The translations under genes and the position numbers were made by a program. DNA of 64,000 nucleotides from Hypericibacter sp049323455 (lineage in GTDB: Bacteria; Pseudomonadota; Alphaproteobacteria; Dongiales; Dongiaceae), in the NCBI GenBank assembly GCA_049323455.1, contig JBMONF010000046.1, positions 180,286 through 244,285 of the forward strand, given 5' to 3'. The number at the start of each line of letters is the position of its first letter. The stretch's first letter is position 1. Of the stretch, positions 7,533-15,185 are shown piece after piece. Below the pieces are notes generated by a model. The model ran no database searches. It worked only from the letters and a program-made list of their open reading frames with translations, and was not told the DNA's origin.

Positions 7533-9317
7533 ATGAACGCGATACACGACTTCCTGCTGATCGGTGCCGGGCTGGTGGTGCTCAGCATCCTGGCGAGCGC
7601 CTATGCCACGCGGCTGGGCGCGCCTGTGCTGCTCATCTTTCTTTTGCTCGGCATGCTGGCCGGCGAGGACGGGCCCGGCGGTATCGAGTTCGACGATTTC
7701 CGTCTCACCTATCTCGTGGGCAGCGTGGCGCTGGCGGTGATTCTGTTCGATGGCGGCCTGCGCACCACGCGCACCGTGTTCCGCCTCGCGCTCTGGCCGG
7801 GCGTCTTGCTCGCCACCGCGGGCGTGCTGGTGACGGCGCTGGCGGTGGCGATCGCCGCCATTCAATTGCTCGGCTTCAGTCCGATCGAGGGGTTGCTTCT
7901 TGGCAGCATCGTCGCTTCGACCGACGCGGCTGCCGTGTTCCTCCTGCTTCAGCGCGGCAATCGCGATATCAATCAACGCGTGCGGGCGACGCTCGAGGCG
8001 GAATCCGGCATGAACGACCCGATGGCCGTGTTCCTCACCATCACCTGCGTCGAGTGGCTGGCTCGTGCCGATGAGGTCGGGCCGCTCGCCGTGGCGCTGT
8101 CGCTGACGGTTCAGATGGCGGGGGGTGCCGCCTTCGGCCTGCTCGGCGGCCGGGCCTTGCGCGCGCTGGTCGATCGCATCGAGCTCGCCGTCGGGCTCTA
8201 TCCCGTGCTGGTCGCGTCCGGCGCGCTGGTGCTGTTTGCCGCAGCCAACGCGGTCGGAGCCAGCGGGTTCCTTGCCGTCTATCTTGCCGGCGTGGTGATG
8301 GGCGCCAAGCCCTTCCGCGCGCAGCAGATGGTCGTGCGTTTCCACGACGGGCTGGTCTGGCTGGCGCAGGTGGTCATGTTCCTGCTGTTGGGGCTGCTGG
8401 TCACGCCGACCGACCTTCTGCCCTTTCTTCTGCCGGCGCTCGCCATCGCGCTGGTGCTGATGCTGCTGGCGCGGCCCTTGGCCGTGCTGCTCTGCCTCCT
8501 GCCTTTCCGTTTCGATCGGCCCTCGCTCGCCTTCATCAGCTGGGTGGGCTTGCGCGGCGCCGTGCCGATTTTCCTGGGAAGTCTGCCGGTGCTGGCGGGG
8601 TTGCCCGAGGGCCGGGTCTATTTCGACGTCGCCTTCGTGATGGTGCTGCTGTCGCTGGTGATCCAGGGCTGGACGGCGCCGGCCGTGGCGCGAGCGCTGG
8701 GGCTCGAGGTGCCGGCGCAGCCGGAAATGGAAACGGGTCGCCTGTTCGAGCTGCCGGAAGCGAGCGACCGCGACATCGTCGGCTGGCGCGTGGTGGAGAA
8801 CAGCGAGGCGCTGGCGTTCGCGCCGGCAAGCCTGCCCTTGCCGCCGCGCACGGGGCTGATCGGCGTGGTGCGCGGCGAGCGCATTCTGCCGCCGAACGAG
8901 CCCGGCCGCTTGGCGCCCGAGGATTACGTCATCCTGCTGGTGCCGCCCGAGCAGCGCCATGCCGTGGAACGCCTGTTCGCGGCTGTGGCGGCCGAAGGCG
9001 CGCCGATCGAAGGGCTGGGCGAGTTCGTGTTCGATCCGGCCGTGCCCTTCGAGCGCATCGCCAAGGAATACGGCCTGCCGCTGCCGGCCGACGCCAAGGG
9101 GCTCACGGTCGGCGACTGGGTGGCGCGGCGCATCGGCCGGCTGCCGGTGGTGGGCGACCGCGTCAAGCTGGCGCCGGTCGAGCTCACTGTGCGCGCGACC
9201 GAAGGCGACCGCATCGCGGCCGTCGGCCTCGAGCTCGAGGAGCCCAGGACGCGCCTGCCCCTCCTGCGCTGGCTCGAGCGCATGCGCGCGAGGCTAAGGA
9301 AGTGGAAGAAGATCTGA
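7533..9317 (+). CDS. nhaP2: NhaP2/CvrA-type potassium/proton antiporter
   Basis: Inner-membrane monovalent cation/proton antiporter of the CPA1 group. The 594-residue protein has about 12 hydrophobic segments up to residue 390, including TDAAAVFLLLQ and the charged SGMNDPMAVF that hold transport-site acidic residues. A cytoplasmic TrkA-C-type domain follows (about 395-480), then a CorC/HlyC-like C-terminal domain. The ATG at 7533 was chosen because the protein then begins directly with a membrane segment (MNAIHDFLLIGAGLVVLSIL); a longer reading frame exists but has no membrane-protein character. A 4-codon ORF (ATG at 7522) overlaps this start as ATGA. It is inserted between eno and ftsB. Confidence 0.9.
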   Translation: MNAIHDFLLIGAGLVVLSILASAYATRLGAPVLLIFLLLGMLAGEDGPGGIEFDDFRLTYLVGSVALAVILFDGGLRTTRTVFRLALWPGVLLATAGVLVTALAVAIAAIQLLGFSPIEGLLLGSIVASTDAAAVFLLLQRGNRDINQRVRATLEAESGMNDPMAVFLTITCVEWLARADEVGPLAVALSLTVQMAGGAAFGLLGGRALRALVDRIELAVGLYPVLVASGALVLFAAANAVGASGFLAVYLAGVVMGAKPFRAQQMVVRFHDGLVWLAQVVMFLLLGLLVTPTDLLPFLLPALAIALVLMLLARPLAVLLCLLPFRFDRPSLAFISWVGLRGAVPIFLGSLPVLAGLPEGRVYFDVAFVMVLLSLVIQGWTAPAVARALGLEVPAQPEMETGRLFELPEASDRDIVGWRVVENSEALAFAPASLPLPPRTGLIGVVRGERILPPNEPGRLAPEDYVILLVPPEQRHAVERLFAAVAAEGAPIEGLGEFVFDPAVPFERIAKEYGLPLPADAKGLTVGDWVARRIGRLPVVGDRVKLAPVELTVRATEGDRIAAVGLELEEPRTRLPLLRWLERMRARLRKWKKI

Positions 9318-9425
9318 CCGGGAACACACCCTCGCCTTTCGGGGGCGGCTTCTTTCATTCGTCATTCCGGCCAAGCGGGCCGTAGGCCCGCGCGAGCCGG
9401 AAGAGAGAGGGCCACAAAACCTATT

Positions 9426-9568
9426 CATGCCCTCCCCTGGCGGGAGGGCGGGTTCGGGCGGCGAAGCCGTCCGAACCAGGAGGGGGATTTTTGCACGCCC
9501 CCTCCCCGCTCGGCCCTTCGCTGACGCTTCGGGCCTCGTCCGCCCCTCCCGCAAAGGGGAGGGGCATG
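9426..9568. repeat. Long compound palindrome between convergent genes
   Basis: A 143-bp element fills most of the nhaP2-eno gap. Its ends are imperfect inverted repeats (CATGCCCTCCCC at the left; GGGGAGGGGCATG at the right). Inside is a hairpin with arms GGTTCGG...CCGAACC (9451-9477). It may stop transcription in both directions. Terminal inverted repeats without coding capacity resemble a MITE, but no target duplication was established. Confidence 0.6.
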
Positions 9569-9573
9569 ATCAT

Positions 9574-10854
9574 TTAGCCCCGCGCGAGCGCGGCGCGGCC
9601 GGAATAGATCGCGCTCTCGCCGAGATCCTCCTCGATGCGCAGGAGCTGGTTGTATTTGGCGAGCCGGTCGGAGCGGCTGAGCGAGCCGGTCTTGATCTGG
9701 CCGCAATTGGTGGCGACGGCGAGATCGGCGATGGTGGCGTCCTCGGTCTCGCCCGAGCGGTGCGACATCACCGCGCGATAGCCGGCCTTGTGCGCGACCT
9801 CGACCGTTTCCAGCGTCTCCGTCAGCGTGCCGATCTGGTTCACCTTCACGAGCACCGCGTTGGCGACGCCTTTGGCGATGCCGTCGGCGAGCCGCTTCGG
9901 GTTGGTGACGAAGAGATCGTCGCCGACGAGCTGCACCTTGCCGCCCAGCGCGCGGGTCAGCTCGGCCCAGCCCTGCCAGTCGTCCTCGGCCATGCCGTCC
10001 TCGATCGAGACGATCGGATAGCGGCGCACCAGATCCTCGTAGAACTTGACCATGCCACCGGCGTCGAGCGTCTTGCCCTCGCCCTCCATGATGTATTGGC
10101 CGTTCCTGAAGAACTCGCTTGCGGCCGCGTCCAGCCCCAGCGCCACCTGCTCGCCGGGCCTGTAGCCGGCGCGCTCGATCGCCTTCACGATCGTGGCAAG
10201 CGCCGCATCGGCGCCGGGCAGGTTGGGCGCGAAGCCGCCCTCGTCGCCGACATTGGTCGAATGGCCTGCCGCCTTGAGCTCGGCCTTGAGCGCATGGAAC
10301 ACCTCGGCGCCGGTCCGCAAGGCTTCGGCGAAGCTCGGTGCCGCCACCGGCAGGATCATGAATTCCTGGATGTCGATCGGGTTGTCGGCATGGGCGCCGC
10401 CATTGACGATGTTCATCATCGGCACTGGCAGACGCCTGGCCGCCGTGCCGCCGACATAGCGGTAGAGCGGCAAGCCGGCGTCGGCGGCCGCGGCCTTGGC
10501 CACGGCGAGGCTCGCCCCCAGGATGGCGTTGGCGCCGAGCCGGCTCTTGTTGGGTGTGCCGTCCAGCTCGATCAGCATGCGGTCGATCTTCGTCTGCGCT
10601 GCGGCGTCGATGCCGGAGAGCGCGTCCATGATCTCGCCATTGACGGCCGCGACCGCCTCGCGCACGCCCTTGCCCAGATAGCGCTTCTTGTCGCCGTCGC
10701 GCTTCTCCACGGCCTCGTGCGTGCCGGTCGAGGCGCCCGACGGCACCGCGGCGCGGCCCATGGCACCGCTTTCGAGACGGACATCGACCTCGACGGTGGG
10801 ATTGCCGCGGCTGTCGAGGATCTCGCGGCCGCGGATGTCGAGAATGGCGGACAT
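9574..10854 (-). CDS. eno: Enolase
   Basis: Glycolytic enzyme interconverting 2-phosphoglycerate and phosphoenolpyruvate, cytosolic and Mg2+-dependent. With the start at 10854 (MSAILDIRGREILDSRGNPT) it has 426 residues, the family norm. Signature segments are SGASTGTHEAVEKRDGD, the metal-binding SIEDGMAEDDW, and the active-site MSHRSGETED and QIKTGSLSRSDR. An ACGGAG Shine-Dalgarno sequence about 9 bp upstream supports this start over an upstream in-frame ATG. In related genomes kdsA is usually the next gene upstream; here the 6.7 kb secreted-protein/GNAT block separates them. Confidence 0.97.
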   Translation of the reverse strand: MSAILDIRGREILDSRGNPTVEVDVRLESGAMGRAAVPSGASTGTHEAVEKRDGDKKRYLGKGVREAVAAVNGEIMDALSGIDAAAQTKIDRMLIELDGTPNKSRLGANAILGASLAVAKAAAADAGLPLYRYVGGTAARRLPVPMMNIVNGGAHADNPIDIQEFMILPVAAPSFAEALRTGAEVFHALKAELKAAGHSTNVGDEGGFAPNLPGADAALATIVKAIERAGYRPGEQVALGLDAAASEFFRNGQYIMEGEGKTLDAGGMVKFYEDLVRRYPIVSIEDGMAEDDWQGWAELTRALGGKVQLVGDDLFVTNPKRLADGIAKGVANAVLVKVNQIGTLTETLETVEVAHKAGYRAVMSHRSGETEDATIADLAVATNCGQIKTGSLSRSDRLAKYNQLLRIEEDLGESAIYSGRAALARG

Positions 10855-11056
10855 GCGGTTGGCTCCGTTGAATGAGAGTCGAGGGCCTGTCGCGGAAGGC
10901 ATGGGCCGCTTATAGGGCCGCGCTCAGGGCAACTCAAGCGCGGCCGGGTTCGGGGCGCGCCCCACGGCGCGTTCGACAGGGGCTGGAGCGTCGCGCTAGT
11001 TTGGCGCCCGCGCAAGCGCGCAAATCCGAAGCCCCGGCGAAGAGGAGCGAGACGCC

Positions 11057-11755
11057 ATGCTGCCCGTCGGTCCGACCTTGACCAAGCTGCCTTCGGGCCG
11101 GCCGCCGGCGCGCGGCCCCTTCGAAGGGCGCTATGTGCGGCTCGAGCCGGTCGATCCCGCGCGCCATGCGGCACGGCTCTACGCGCAGAGCCATGCCGAC
11201 GAGACGGCGAAGCGGCTCTGGACCTACATGGCTTACGGGCCGTTCGAGAGCGAGGCGGCGTTCACGGCCTGGCTCGCGCAACAGGCGCCGCTGACCGAGC
11301 CGCAGTTCTACGTCGTGGTCGATGCGGCCACGGGCGAGCCCAAGGGCATGGCGAGCTTCCTCAACATCCGCCCGAGCCAGGGCGTGATCGAGGTCGGCCA
11401 TATCTGGTACGTGCCCTCGTGCCAGAAATCGCGGCTGCCGACCGAGGCCATGTATCTCATGTTCCGCCATGCCTTCGACGATCTCGGCTATCGCCGGCTC
11501 GAATGGAAGTGCGACGCCCTCAACGCGGCCTCGCGCGCGGCGGCCTTGCGGCTCGGCTTCCGCTTCGAGGGCATCTTCCGCCAGCACATGATCTACAAGA
11601 ACCGCAACCGCGACACCGCCTGGTTCGCGATCCTCGACGGCGAGTGGCCCGCGATCCGCGCCAACATGGAGCGCTGGCTCGATCCCTCGAACTTCGATGC
11701 GAGCGGCCGGCAGAAGTCGTCGCTGGGCAGGATGAACAAGATCCTGACGGCGTAG
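11057..11755 (+). CDS. GNAT-family N-acetyltransferase, RimJ/RimL type
   Basis: Predicted acetyl-CoA-dependent N-acetyltransferase of 232 residues. The GNAT core covers about residues 25-195, with RYVRLEPVDP at the first strand, the motif A region IEVGHIWYVP...TEAMYLMFRHAFDDLGYRRLEWKCDALN, and ASRAAALRLGFRFEGIFRQHM typical of the RimL subgroup. The acceptor is unknown. It is plus-strand, converging on the secreted peptidase gene with a 32-bp gap, and diverging from eno. It is part of the block that separates eno from kdsA. Confidence 0.85.
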   Translation: MLPVGPTLTKLPSGRPPARGPFEGRYVRLEPVDPARHAARLYAQSHADETAKRLWTYMAYGPFESEAAFTAWLAQQAPLTEPQFYVVVDAATGEPKGMASFLNIRPSQGVIEVGHIWYVPSCQKSRLPTEAMYLMFRHAFDDLGYRRLEWKCDALNAASRAAALRLGFRFEGIFRQHMIYKNRNRDTAWFAILDGEWPAIRANMERWLDPSNFDASGRQKSSLGRMNKILTA

Positions 11756-11787
11756 TCCTACGCCCAGGAAGCGGAAAGACCGGCCGA

Positions 11788-14055
11788 TCAGCGCACGAAG
11801 CGGGTCACGCCGCTGAAATCGGCGGAAACCGCCGCTTTCATCCGGCGTGTCAGCACGTCCGATCTCACCGCCCATGACCCGCCCGTCCAGGGATCGCCGA
11901 TATTGACCATCAGCCGACCATTCTTGCCGCAGCTGAACCCCTCGATCCGGATCCAGTGATAAGCGGGATTTGCGTCGGTTCCGGCGTTGATGATGACGGC
12001 AATCTTTCGTCCCTTGCCGAGTTCGTTGGCGAGGGAGGGCAGGGTCGGCCGTGCCGTCGATCGCACCGAGGCGCCGTGATATTCGAGATAGGCCTGCATC
12101 TGCGGGTAGGTCATTCCGCCGCCCTGGAGCCTAGCGTTGAACTGGTCCAGCTGCTGGATCGATTCGGCGTTGTAGAAGCCGTGAATCTTGGCGATCCCGA
12201 CGGCTTCGGGCTCCGTGAGGGGCGGAAATCCCGCATCGCGAAGCATGCCTTCCGCGACGTTGATGCCGCAGGTGTGGTTGCCGAGCTGGGGCGGCGTGCC
12301 GCCCGAATTCATGGGCTGCTGCCGGACCGCCGGCGAAAAACCGGTATCGCTGCTGTCCAGGCGATTGAAGACGAGGTGCTCTTGCGTCGGCACCGGCTCG
12401 ATATTGGGCCCCTGCTTTTCGCCTATATATCGGATGAAGTTCGGGCGGGTGCCGCCCGTGGCGGCGGCCGATCCGCCCGCCCGTTCCGCGATGGGCGCCT
12501 CGGATTGCGCCCGGTTGGCGTGCCAGGAACGGATGGCATCCTCGTAGGCGCCCTCCAGATGGGTCTGCTGCAGTTTCGCGATGTTGGATGCGGTGGAGGC
12601 GCCCACGAGCAGGAGCTGCGAGCCGAGGCCGATGCCGGCCATCACGCGGTCGGTCATATCCACCGGGTTGCCGTAGATGTCGATGCCCCAGACCAGCGTG
12701 ACGAACTGGCCGGCACCGGTCTGCTGCGCGATGAATTCGTAGGTCCCGAAAGCGAGCTCCTTGCTCATGCTCAAGAAGGCTTGGCGGTAGCGCTCGACGC
12801 CGCGCCGGATCGCTTCGGCCGCCCGCTCGGATTCCTCCTGGAAGAGATAGCTCACGCCGTACCGGTTCGCGGGTGCGCCGCCAAGCCGGCGCAAGCCCTT
12901 GGTGGAGCTCTCGACGAGCGATAGATAGGCCGCGCCCAGCTCGTAGCGCGAATAGTCCGTGAAATTCTCGTCCGGCGCGGGCTCGTAGGACATGAACAGA
13001 CGCGCATTGGCAATGAGTTGCACCTTCTGGTGCATTTCCTCCTTCTGATCGGGCGGCGTCCGCGGGTCGAGCATCACGGCTTGGTACAGCTGTGCCAACG
13101 CATCGAACCGCGCCTTGAAGCTCGCGATTCCGGCCTGAACCCAGCTCGGATAGACGGCAAAGGAGCGCTTCTGCGCGCCATAGCTCGCTGTCACGACCTC
13201 CCCGCTCGACAGCTTGAGGTTTATGTAGCTGTCGAGGTTCATGAAGGGCTCGCCCAGCATGATGGGCTCGCCCGTCGTGAACACGACCGGGTTGGCATTG
13301 GCGCCGCCGAAGCGGGTCAGTTCGACGGTGGAGGTCCGTCCCGACTTTTCGGCGGTGAGCGTAACCTGCAGGGAATTTCCGACCTGCTTCGCCTGCTCCG
13401 ACCCCATGCGGACGACGAGGAAGAAAGGCTGGCCGAGGGTCACCGCGTTGAGCCCAAGGCGCGCGAGCGGATTGTCCACGGGCGCGACGGTGAGGACCGC
13501 CGTGTCCAGTTCGGGCACGTCGAACTCCGGCTCCTTCACTTCCTTTTCCCATGACACGTCGCGGGGCTCGCCGTCGCCGATGACGGTTGCCGTGCGGCTC
13601 CGGATCGCGCCGGTGGACGGATCGCGTTCCTCCCGCCATTTGATCTCGCCCGGATACCACTTGCCCTGGAGCGTGATCGGCCCGCAATCGCGGAACTCGA
13701 GCTCCATGCGCCAAGTGAGCGTTCCCTCGACCTGCCGCCTGGCCCATTCCGGTATGGACTCGTCCATCTCGGCGGCGCTGGGCTTGCGCGTGAAGGTCAC
13801 GCGCGGCGGGTTCTCGTCATCCCCTGGGGTGAAGGTCCCCTGCCAGTCGTCATGCAAGCCGGCGAAGGAAAGCTTGCTCGGTCCGGTCAGCTTCACGTCG
13901 ACGGCGATCGAATCGACCGGCTTGCCGGGCAGCTGATAGCGGCCGACGAGATCGGCCGCGGGGTCGTCGCTGAGGTCTTCGTCGGCCAGAGCCCGGCCGT
14001 TGCCGGCGACCAGCGCACAGAACCCCAGGAGGGCGGCAAGGACGACGCGCCTCAT
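11788..14055 (-). CDS. Exported papain-fold protein with pre-toxin-like segment
   Basis: No named family was recognised over the full 755 residues. Visible parts: a signal peptide (1-24, cleavage after ALA); a beta-rich domain (about 36-145) that matches one in the upstream gene; a second beta-rich region (about 185-300); a helical region (about 305-440); a glycine-rich hydrophobic segment, GIDIYGNPVDMTDRVMAG (457-474) onward to 493, resembling the pre-toxin segments of polymorphic toxins; a low-complexity linker (510-590); and a papain-like domain (593-755). The putative triad is C596 in GNHTCGINVAEGML, H700 in AYHWIRIEGF and D721 in NIGDPWTGGS. It is the last gene of a three-gene operon, joined to the previous one by ATGA. 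It could be a secreted protease, a transglutaminase-like enzyme or a toxin. Confidence 0.7.
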   Translation of the reverse strand: MRRVVLAALLGFCALVAGNGRALADEDLSDDPAADLVGRYQLPGKPVDSIAVDVKLTGPSKLSFAGLHDDWQGTFTPGDDENPPRVTFTRKPSAAEMDESIPEWARRQVEGTLTWRMELEFRDCGPITLQGKWYPGEIKWREERDPSTGAIRSRTATVIGDGEPRDVSWEKEVKEPEFDVPELDTAVLTVAPVDNPLARLGLNAVTLGQPFFLVVRMGSEQAKQVGNSLQVTLTAEKSGRTSTVELTRFGGANANPVVFTTGEPIMLGEPFMNLDSYINLKLSSGEVVTASYGAQKRSFAVYPSWVQAGIASFKARFDALAQLYQAVMLDPRTPPDQKEEMHQKVQLIANARLFMSYEPAPDENFTDYSRYELGAAYLSLVESSTKGLRRLGGAPANRYGVSYLFQEESERAAEAIRRGVERYRQAFLSMSKELAFGTYEFIAQQTGAGQFVTLVWGIDIYGNPVDMTDRVMAGIGLGSQLLLVGASTASNIAKLQQTHLEGAYEDAIRSWHANRAQSEAPIAERAGGSAAATGGTRPNFIRYIGEKQGPNIEPVPTQEHLVFNRLDSSDTGFSPAVRQQPMNSGGTPPQLGNHTCGINVAEGMLRDAGFPPLTEPEAVGIAKIHGFYNAESIQQLDQFNARLQGGGMTYPQMQAYLEYHGASVRSTARPTLPSLANELGKGRKIAVIINAGTDANPAYHWIRIEGFSCGKNGRLMVNIGDPWTGGSWAVRSDVLTRRMKAAVSADFSGVTRFVR

Positions 14056-15185
14056 GGCTGCTCCTTGGCGCCGGCACCGGAACCCGTTCCTTCCGAAACG
14101 GTGACAAGCGGCGTCAGTACCAGCGCCACATCGAAGGGATCGTGGACCCGCTCCACTTCCTCGGTGGAATCGTCATAGGTCACGTGTTGCGAGGACCAGG
14201 TCCCGTCGAGCTTGTTCCCACCCTCCACGGCCGAAAGCGAAACACGGAACGAGAGGTTCATGCTCGCCAGCTGCTGGCGCACCTTGAGCGGCAGGTCCTC
14301 GCCCATATCGTCGGGCTTGCTGATGGTGAAGGCGGCCCGGATCAGGCCGAGATCGAAAGTACCCCGATAGACCCGGAGCGTCTTTCCGGGGCGCTGCTCG
14401 GTCAGCGCGATCGCCCCGCCGTCGCCCGAAAGCTCCCAGATGTTTCCATCCTGATCCTGCCACGGACCGGTGAGCTTCTGGCGCAACGCCGCTGCCTGGG
14501 CGGTCGTCATGGTTTCAGGCGAGTTCGCCGGCCGCACCGCCAGTTCGAGATCCTTTCCCGATCGGTCCGGCTGGCTCGTCACCTCGCCCTTGAACTCGAC
14601 GCGCGCTGGCTCGCCCTCGGGTCCCGCCTTCTCCAGCACAGCGACCCGCGCCAGGCCCGCCGATCTGGCGTTCTCTATCAGGATCGTATAGTCCGGCCGC
14701 TCGATCGTGGTCTGCTCCGTGACCGCCGGCTCGTTTCCCACCACCTCCTGCACGGCGGCCAACAAGGGCTCCAGCGCCGCGCCTTCCGGCGGTTTGCGAC
14801 CCATTTTCGCATAGAGCGCCTGGATCGCTTTACGCGCGTCGTCTTCGCGCTGATGCGCAACCGCATCGCGCACAGCCGCGATCTCCGGCAGAAACTGCTG
14901 CGTGCGCGAGCCCATCGCAAGCGCCCGTCCGAGCTTGCTCGCCAGATTGAGCGAGGGAAGGCCGGGGCGATTGAAATCGAGCAGCCTTTCCTTGTTCAGA
15001 ATTTCGAGCGCTTGCTGGACGGCGGCTGGATCGGTGCCGCCAAGCGCCGGCGTCCCGCCTCGATAGGGCGCCATCAGATCGTGAACGATGGCGAGGGTCT
15101 CGGCCGACAGATCGTCGGCTGCAGCCGGCTGCGCATATCCTAACAGGGCCGCGACGGCGGCCAGCAGGAAGCGCACAGCCTTCAC
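14052..15185 (-). CDS. Exported protein of unknown function
   Basis: A 377-residue protein with a signal peptide (MKAVRFLLAAVAALLGYAQPAAA, cleavage near 23) and no further membrane segment. The N-terminal half is mostly helical (about 28-150). The C-terminal half is beta-rich; residues about 239-337 (LTGPWQDQDG...YRGTFDLG...LDGTW) line up with residues 36-145 of the next gene, sharing GTF, FT..KP, a W/F-R pair and a G.W ending. Its start overlaps the stop of the von Willebrand gene by ATGA, and its own stop overlaps the papain gene in the same way. It has no recognisable catalytic motif. It could be a structural partner or an inhibitor of the peptidase; neither is shown. Confidence 0.6.
   Translation of the reverse strand: MKAVRFLLAAVAALLGYAQPAAADDLSAETLAIVHDLMAPYRGGTPALGGTDPAAVQQALEILNKERLLDFNRPGLPSLNLASKLGRALAMGSRTQQFLPEIAAVRDAVAHQREDDARKAIQALYAKMGRKPPEGAALEPLLAAVQEVVGNEPAVTEQTTIERPDYTILIENARSAGLARVAVLEKAGPEGEPARVEFKGEVTSQPDRSGKDLELAVRPANSPETMTTAQAAALRQKLTGPWQDQDGNIWELSGDGGAIALTEQRPGKTLRVYRGTFDLGLIRAAFTISKPDDMGEDLPLKVRQQLASMNLSFRVSLSAVEGGNKLDGTWSSQHVTYDDSTEEVERVHDPFDVALVLTPLVTVSEGTGSGAGAKEQP

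Noticed and set aside
7522..7536. A four-codon ORF overlapping the nhaP2 start as ATGA.
   Set aside because: Too short to judge; could be chance, so it is only mentioned in the nhaP2 entry.
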